From Verpa conica (lineage: Eukaryota; Ascomycota; Pezizomycetes; Pezizales; Morchellaceae): a DNA stretch of 64,000 nt. The notes under the pieces are model-generated. The model saw only the letters and a program-made list of their open reading frames with translations, was not told the origin of the DNA and made no database searches. Within the stretch, counting starts at the first letter, position 1, and every line of letters begins with the position of its first letter. Made by a program: the position numbers and the translations under genes. The DNA is taken from NCBI GenBank assembly GCA_033030425.1, contig JAUFSD010000004.1:1178001-1242000 (forward strand). The letters run 5' to 3'. Below are positions 60,101-64,000 of this stretch, piece by piece.

Positions 60101-60909
60101 GGGGGTTCCTTTCCTTCTTTTAAAGGGATCTTATGATCGTATGGACGTCGTGGAGGTAAGCCTTTAGAGAATTTCTCGTCAAACATATCAAGATAGTCGT
60201 GATATTCTTTGGGGATCTTTTGTTTCCACTCTTCCTTGGTACTTTTGTTGTCGATAACTTTACTTATCTCGTACAAGGAAAGCGAAAATACTTGGACGTC
60301 CTTTTTTTGTGAAAGTCTACAGAATTCCACTGAACCGATAAGATGAATTTTGGTTTTTTCCGGTGGGGGGATTCCTGGTGAAACGACTGGTACATGTGAT
60401 GATGTGCAATTTTGTTGGCAGAATTTGGACCCAAACTTGAGATAATTGTGCTTGAATCGAAGGGAGATGTCGTGATGTTTAAGCCATGGAATTCCGAGCA
60501 CAAGAGGATACTGCCCTAGCGTGGTAACAAAAAAAGGGGCATGTTCTCTATGGGATTTAACAGATAAACCAAGATGGGCGAGATGGGTGATTTGCCCAGA
60601 GGATACTGGTCGTCCGTCGATGACCTCCAACTCCCTGGGAGTTTTAAGAGGTGTTAGCTGTAACTGATGGTGGCGTGCAAAGGTTTTGTCAATAAAAGCG
60701 AATCCAGAGGCTCCAGTATCGATCAATGCATGAGTTTGAATGGTTTTGTTATTGTTTGAAAGTGTACATGAAATAATTAAGTGATCCCCATCCAACTGAT
60801 CCTCCACATTGATACCTGAAACTGAAAACCCAGAAATTGAAAACGCAGAAATTGTAGAAACCTTGGAAGGTCCTAGAGAAGAGCCACCGGGCTGCTCTAG
60901 GACTGACAA
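57181..60909 (-). CDS. pol: Chromovirus Pol polyprotein (protease-RT-RNase H-integrase-chromodomain)
   Basis: The frame opens at 60909 with no ATG; expression as a Gag-Pol fusion by -1 frameshifting explains this. Of 1242 codons: aspartic protease ALIDTGASG (D64); reverse transcriptase with VDYRGLNEITVKNRYPLPL, KLDLRMGYNQI (D359), MPFGLTNAPATFQ and YLDD (421-424); RNase H with VVETDASDY (D576) and YDKELLAI; integrase with an HHCC zinc finger (HHDAPSAGHPGRERTFELIS to NCHTCQR) and DD35E core (D876 in SMDFVTGLP, D936 in TSDRGTQF, E972 in TDGQTERVN); chromodomain near 1170-1215 (WEVEEVLDSKILRG, YYIKWTGY, SWEPASY). The C-terminus is encoded by the first bases of the LTR. All catalytic residues seen are present. 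Confidence 0.95.
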   Translation of the reverse strand: MSVLEQPGGSSLGPSKVSTISAFSISGFSVSGINVEDQLDGDHLIISCTLSNNNKTIQTHALIDTGASGFAFIDKTFARHHQLQLTPLKTPRELEVIDGRPVSSGQITHLAHLGLSVKSHREHAPFFVTTLGQYPLVLGIPWLKHHDISLRFKHNYLKFGSKFCQQNCTSSHVPVVSPGIPPPEKTKIHLIGSVEFCRLSQKKDVQVFSLSLYEISKVIDNKSTKEEWKQKIPKEYHDYLDMFDEKFSKGLPPRRPYDHKIPLKEGKEPPFGPLYGMTREELIVLKEYIEDNMAKGFIRDSSSPAGSPVLFVKKSDGSLRLCVDYRGLNEITVKNRYPLPLIRETLDRLAKAKWYTKLDLRMGYNQIRMALGEEWKTAFRTRYGHYEYTVMPFGLTNAPATFQHFVNDCLREFLDQFCTAYLDDILIYSDNLEEHRVHVRKVLEALQSNGVLLKPEKCEFHCQKTTYLGLIISPDGISMDPRKVSAVMDWTVPKHLKDLQAFLGFANFYRRFIRDFSKLAAPLTALSKKEPGTKEHVPFVWTPSHQKAFEVLKKAFTSAPVLMHFDPEKAIVVETDASDYVSAGVLSQKNDQGILHPVAFFSKKHSPAECNYEIYDKELLAIIRSFEEWRPELEGAAFPIAVISDHKNLEYFMTTKNLNRRQARWAEYLSRFNFVITYRPGKQGGKPDALTRRSGDLPEEGDERIRHQSQTVLKKENLDPKLSLLAGTLSNEPAEMTVTFTKSIQEAMKTDPFPQKILNMLDSGEKRSPEISLAECTNVQGLLHYRGLVYIPDHDPLRLQILKEHHDAPSAGHPGRERTFELISRHYFWPKMREYIGRYVRNCHTCQRSKTNTHGKYGVLRPLPIPEQPWREVSMDFVTGLPESNGFDAILVIVDRLSKMRHLIPCHTTTDASQVARLYLHHVWKLHGLPSHITSDRGTQFTAKFWKTLCKHLRIEARMSTAYHPETDGQTERVNAIMEQYLRAYVSYQQDDWSEWLPMAEFAANNQVSDTTKATPFFANYGFHPRFQVSLTPQGKAVPELDARNFALQMSKLHEWLGTQMRTAQDKQEQYTNAHRTPAPRYQVGDLVFVSLRNIRTTRNSRKLDWKKAGPYPIEAIVSSYAYRVKLPSTMPNHPVFHVSLLEPAATDPLPGQVQTPPPPVVTQGEQEWEVEEVLDSKILRGVPSYYIKWTGYHQPSWEPASYHEETAAVDVFHQRYPGKPGPWDLKPRRSSRLKGGTTFTE
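57199..57208 (-). other. Polypurine tract of the chromovirus
   Basis: AAAAGGGGGG on the minus strand, five bases before the 3' LTR, inside the last codons of pol. Such a tract primes plus-strand DNA synthesis. Confidence 0.7.
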
Positions 60910-60915
60910 AAACCC
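60871..60915 (-). promoter_or_regulatory. Programmed -1 ribosomal frameshift signal at gag/pol junction
   Basis: The heptamer GGGTTTT (60915-60909) sits in the gag frame as G-GGT-TTT, the canonical X-XXY-YYZ form. After a 6-nt spacer comes a perfect 8-bp stem: TCCTAGAG (60902-60895) pairs with CTCTAGGA (60878-60871) around a 16-nt loop. Slipping one base back leads from Gag straight into the pol frame, which opens exactly at 60909. The gag stop (60899-60897) lies within the stem. Confidence 0.8.
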
Positions 60916-62216
60916 TGAACCAAAGAAGATGTAGAGGAAACAGAAGAGGAAACCGATGAAGAACCAGAAAAAGGATTATTGCTTGCTAAAGGAGATTCGT
61001 AGCGAGGCGCGCCAACCTGCTGTTGTTGTTGCTGGGACCCGCTGGGGGCGGAAAGAGCTGCTCCCCTCATAACCGGAGGTTTTTGGAGTTGTTTATCTTG
61101 AGGGCAGTTGGCATATTTGTGCCCTGCTCCTGTGCAGTACCCGCATCGTTTGTTGTCCCTCCTCCATTGTTTCTCAGCGGGAGAGGTGCGTCGTGACCCG
61201 TTTACGAAAACGTATCGCTGCTCTGGTGGGGGACAAGGTATTCCCTGGGCTTGGGCTTGGAGGGCGGACAGGTCCATAGGGGCGTACCCCCCTGGAGAGA
61301 GGGAGGGATGGTGAACGTAAGGGGCCGGGGCAGCGAACTGTCCCATCTCGTTTCGGGGAGAGGGGCCTCCTTTCTTTTCCTGTTGTCTCGCCCTAACCCG
61401 TCCGTCTAGTGCCATTAAATCTTTGACAAACTCGTCGTACTTTTCTTTTACCGGAGTAACTACCAGGGCATCTTTCATTGCGTCGGAGAGACGGGAACGG
61501 AGGGCGTCTTTTTTCGCGGTGTCGTCGTATTTGAGTTTTCCCATGATGCGCAAGAAGTCGGAGTAAAAAGCCGCGAAGTCTCTTTTTCCTTGTGCGAGGA
61601 CCCTCAGTTCTTCTTGTGCGGTGCCATGGGGGTCTGGGTCGCCGAAAGATTCCTGGAGGTATTTGTACATGGCGGCGGTTGTGGTAAACGGAGTGGTTGT
61701 ATCGGCAAGGAGGGGTTCAAGTTGATCCATAGCTTTTCCTTCCAGTCGGCTGATAATGTACATTACCTTGGCTTCTTCGCTAGCGAACCTATCGGCGTTC
61801 CCGACCAGTTTAACCCTCATCATGGCCAAAAAATTTGGTAGTTTAGCCCTATCGCCATTGAAGGGGGCGGGGTCCGGCATTTTTTCCGACCGATGGGATG
61901 TAGTCGAAGTAGTTAAAGGCGGTGGTGGTACTGGGTCCACAATTTCTTTAACCTTCAGGTCTGCCTTCTCTTGCTCTAAGCGATCGTAGGCGTCAAGGGA
62001 TTGTTGTAGCTGTAACCGAGCGGTGGTGAGGCTGGCTTCCGAACTCTGGTAGTTCATGACGGCTTCATTTCTTTGAGCAAGGTAGCGATCTTTGGTTGCG
62101 GTTAGGCTGTTAAACATTTCTTGTAAATGAGCGTAAAGAGTGGCGGTGTCGGCGATTTGTTCTTCGAATTCTGTAAGAGTAAGGGGAAAAGTGTAAACTG
62201 GAGCGGAGGATGCCAT
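60897..62216 (-). CDS. gag: Chromovirus Gag polyprotein
   Basis: 439 residues from the ATG at 62216. A coiled-coil-like N-terminus (about 10-95) precedes the Ty3-type capsid region (PFNGDRAKLPNFLAMMRVKL, ISRLEGKAMDQLEPLL, MYKYLQESFGDPDPHGTAQE, ELRVLAQGKRDFAAFYSDFL). One zinc knuckle, CGYCTGAGHKYANC (CX2CX4HX4C), marks the nucleocapsid. The C-terminus is Gln/Ser-rich. It overlaps the open pol frame by 13 bases in the -1 frame. The role is assembly of virus-like particles and packaging of element RNA. Length and domain order are typical for fungal chromoviruses. Confidence 0.93.
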   Translation of the reverse strand: MASSAPVYTFPLTLTEFEEQIADTATLYAHLQEMFNSLTATKDRYLAQRNEAVMNYQSSEASLTTARLQLQQSLDAYDRLEQEKADLKVKEIVDPVPPPPLTTSTTSHRSEKMPDPAPFNGDRAKLPNFLAMMRVKLVGNADRFASEEAKVMYIISRLEGKAMDQLEPLLADTTTPFTTTAAMYKYLQESFGDPDPHGTAQEELRVLAQGKRDFAAFYSDFLRIMGKLKYDDTAKKDALRSRLSDAMKDALVVTPVKEKYDEFVKDLMALDGRVRARQQEKKGGPSPRNEMGQFAAPAPYVHHPSLSPGGYAPMDLSALQAQAQGIPCPPPEQRYVFVNGSRRTSPAEKQWRRDNKRCGYCTGAGHKYANCPQDKQLQKPPVMRGAALSAPSGSQQQQQQVGAPRYESPLASNNPFSGSSSVSSSVSSTSSLVQGFCQS

Positions 62217-62254
62217 GATTGTGTGACTGCGATTGTTGTGTGGTGTGGTGAACG

Positions 62255-62263
62255 ACGCAACGT
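62255..62263 (-). other. Putative self-primer binding site
   Basis: The nine bases ACGTTGCGT (minus strand), two bases inside the 5' LTR edge, are exactly complementary to ACGCAACGT in the LTR itself (62463-62455), 45-60 nt after a TATA box. No tRNA 3'-end complement starting TGG is seen. Tf1/sushi chromoviruses prime from their own RNA 5' end in this way, so the same is inferred here. Confidence 0.5.
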
Positions 62264-62265
62264 AA

Positions 62266-62633
62266 TTTCAAGGGGGACAGCGTGGGGACAACGTAGCCAC
62301 AGGACACAACTAACTTAATGGCAAGGCAACTATCCGTTGCAAGCAAAATACCAAGAGTTTGTGATGTAGTCGCAGTGGGTTCAGCGATCGCGTAGCGATG
62401 TAATGATAAAGAGGCAGCGAGAAGAGAAAGCTTCTATTAAGTCTAACTGAAGAGACGTTGCGTAAAGAAAGAAGAGAAAACTATTACAGAGAGGGAGCAA
62501 CGCTCCCTTTTTATACCCAAAACCCCGCTTTGTACAATGCCCTTGTTTCCATCCGTAACAACTATTACCCTACCTTCCTCCTTGTATGAGTCACGACGAG
62601 ACTCACCCTGGCGCCCCCGATCACTCCGTGAAA
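62266..62633 (-). repeat. 5' LTR of the chromovirus
   Basis: 368 bp, near-identical to 56826-57193. Holds the TATA box (62515-62507) and a perfect GGGAGC/GCTCCC hairpin (62494-62508) just after it. Confidence 0.93.
62507..62515 (-). promoter_or_regulatory. TATA box of the chromovirus LTR promoter
   Basis: TATAAAAAG on the minus strand in the 5' LTR, about 240 bp before the LTR/internal boundary and 300 bp before the gag ATG. Placed as expected for the U3/R start; the same box exists in the 3' LTR. Confidence 0.65.
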
Positions 62634-62638
62634 CCCAT
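62634..62638. repeat. Target-site duplication CCCAT (right)
   Basis: Partner of 56821-56825; directly follows the right LTR. Confidence 0.9.
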
Positions 62639-63688
62639 ATATATCCCCAGTAGATATTCTGACTTTGATTAGGTATATCAAGTGAGACCTAGTGCGGGAA
62701 TGAACACATTTTAACTATGACGTATTAGCAATAGCTCTGGAGGTCTTCATCAAAGCTTTGGGGGCTGTTACGTGAAGTTTGCTAATACTACACAAAATAG
62801 CCCTTATATTTGCTTCATTGCTGGCTTTTTCCCAGAGCTCTGCGATAAGGACCACAAGCCGTGCTGGAGAAGGCAAAGGCTCTTCAAGCAAAGTATGCTC
62901 TCTCATTAGCTCTGTGCAACGAATTAAAATATTCCTTGCTGAACCACTAAGTTTTCCAAAACTTCGGCTATCATGAAGAGAGCTGCTGGAGCTTTCATCG
63001 TTGTCATCGGGATCATCTCGAAATTGAGAGGTTCTAGAAGGTTCAGAGTTCCTAAAGACTCGTGAAGTTGGAGAAGAAGGAGGTGCCGGTGGTTGGGGTG
63101 GGCTTGTTGCTCCTGAAGCCTCCACCGAAGCTGCAGGGGCTTTTAGCCTAATTTTCTTAGCCCGTGGGACTGCTCTTTTGCCGTGCTTTAATTTGTCAGC
63201 AAACCCTAACAGGAGTATTTAAAAAGGATCCTTTACCTGCGTGATATTCAGCTGAACTGATGAGGCAGCGATTGCTTCTCCTGCTTTTCGCTTCCTCGTA
63301 GCCTCGACGGCTGCTGCAGCCTTAGTGGAAGTCCACATAGCTATCTTTGGCACTTTCCCTATCTTCTTGAAAACACGCGGTTGTTTAGGGTGTGTGGGAG
63401 AAAGTTGGGGTACTGCTCCATTTCCATCAGCTCGATAGTCGTAAATCGTCAGAGTTCAAACGTTTTGAATTAGACTCCTTGCATCGGTCAAAGCCCTCAG
63501 CGCCATCGTCAAAGTTCTCAGAGCTTTCACTGTCTTGTTCGGAATGATTCACATAGTCGTGCTTCGGTCAATAGCTCTATATATTCAGCTTCGGGAGCGG
63601 GAGGAGGAGGAGGAGGGGGGGGTTCGCGTCGAGACCTCCTTGTAGAGACTTTGCTATACGTGATCATAGGGCGTTTTCTAGTTGCCAT
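62639..63688 (-). pseudogene. Remnant of a DUF6532-like gene, 5' part
   Basis: From an ATG at 63688 the minus strand reads MATRKRPMITYSKVSTRRSR and a Pro run, then in other frames acidic, Ser-rich sequence and AMWTSTKAAAAVEATRKRKA (near 63350), then a 136-codon piece (63125-62715) with Pro/Ser-rich linker and RNILIRCTELMREHTLLEEP, PLPSPARLVVLIAELWEKAS, like the start of DUF6532 domains. Frame changes without clear introns suggest decay, although unseen introns could account for some. The chromovirus separates it from 56007-56820. A low-confidence call based on family resemblance. Confidence 0.4.
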
Positions 63689-64000
63689 TACAAAGGAAAT
63701 AATCAAGGAGTGTCAGTACAATATAAAGGAAGCAAAGGAGCGATAAAGACTGTATATGGCGGTAATGACTGTAGATAGACTGCTAGAGGCAATAGAGAAG
63801 GTTGATGGAGTTTTAGCGAGGGCTTCAGGGGCCTCCCCCCCCTTTATTGCTTGCCAGCGCTTTGACACCGCACCAAAAGCTCGTTAGACCAATAGAATCA
63901 ATTCCCAATGCCTAATACATATGCAAATATTTAGGGATGTAAAAATATGCTCCGCCACAAAAGAAACTATATTGCTAGTCTTCATGATAGCTCCTAAAGT
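63689..64000. other. Right-edge flank, nothing recognised
   Basis: About 310 bp upstream of the DUF6532-like remnant; may hold its promoter. No repeat or RNA gene is seen. Confidence 0.4.

Larger units (their letters stand above)
56826..62633 (-). mobile_element. Full-length Ty3/gypsy chromovirus retrotransposon
   Basis: The 5808-bp element lies on the minus strand between CCCAT duplications. LTRs of 368 bp are at 56826-57193 (3' LTR) and 62266-62633 (5' LTR); they differ at three positions only. gag (62216-60897) and pol (60909-57181) are both open from end to end, and pol carries protease, reverse transcriptase, RNase H, integrase and a C-terminal chromodomain in the Ty3/gypsy order. A purine tract precedes the 3' LTR. 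With intact frames and near-identical LTRs it is young and may be mobile. Confidence 0.95.

Overview
The window is nuclear DNA of a filamentous ascomycete (Pezizomycotina). Support comes from many short spliceosomal introns (about 50-250 nt, GT-AG with CTAAC-type branch sites), from the fungal gene set, and from TEs typical of fungi. Long AT-rich, gene-poor gaps and the protein flavour would fit an early-diverging lineage such as Pezizomycetes, but that placement is a guess. Exon joins were worked out by eye from splice sites, reading phase and family conservation. They should be read as gene models, not as proven transcripts.

Genes, left to right: Epl1 (NuA4 acetyltransferase subunit, minus, cut by the left edge); calcineurin subunit B (plus); an unrecognised conserved fungal protein (minus, 3430-4576); eEF1B-gamma (plus, 10532-12277); Rrp36-type 18S rRNA processing factor (minus, 13638-14877); an FCP1/NIF-domain HAD protein with an RG- and P-rich N-terminus (plus, 15277-17646); a PH-like plus leucine-rich-repeat protein with a GC-AG intron (minus, 20521-24047); Kae1 of the KEOPS complex (minus) divergent from Pet127 (plus) over a 269-bp shared promoter; the vitamin B6 synthase subunit Pdx1/Snz (minus, 33672-34789); a multi-pass membrane protein (minus, 37206-38535); a type-3 copper tyrosinase (minus, 41983-44311); a split-barrel FMN-binding protein (minus, 45295-46298); GPI ethanolamine-phosphate transferase Gpi7 (plus, 47097-50017); and the RNase MRP subunit Rmp1 (minus, 50159-50983). 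These are mostly single-copy housekeeping genes with no operon-like logic.

Mobile DNA is concentrated on the right. A Tc1/mariner element with good ends but a broken transposase lies at 39962-41325. A pogo/Fot1-type MITE lies at 51112-51296. From 51.5 to 54.3 kb is a nested repeat complex: inverted arms, one of them split by a Mutator-like insertion with a 10-bp target duplication, around two tandem 481-bp units rich in perfect hairpins, with tRNA-like A and B boxes at one end. From 56826 to 62633 lies an apparently full-length Ty3/gypsy chromovirus on the minus strand. It has 368-bp LTRs differing at three sites, a 5-bp target duplication CCCAT, gag, a pol ORF with protease, RT, RNase H, integrase and chromodomain, and a textbook -1 frameshift module at the gag/pol junction. 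It has landed in what looks like a decaying DUF6532-like gene.

The remaining intergenic stretches (4.6-10.5, 17.6-20.5, 24.0-28.7 and 34.8-37.2 kb) contain no convincing gene. No tRNA gene, rRNA gene or CRISPR array was recognised.
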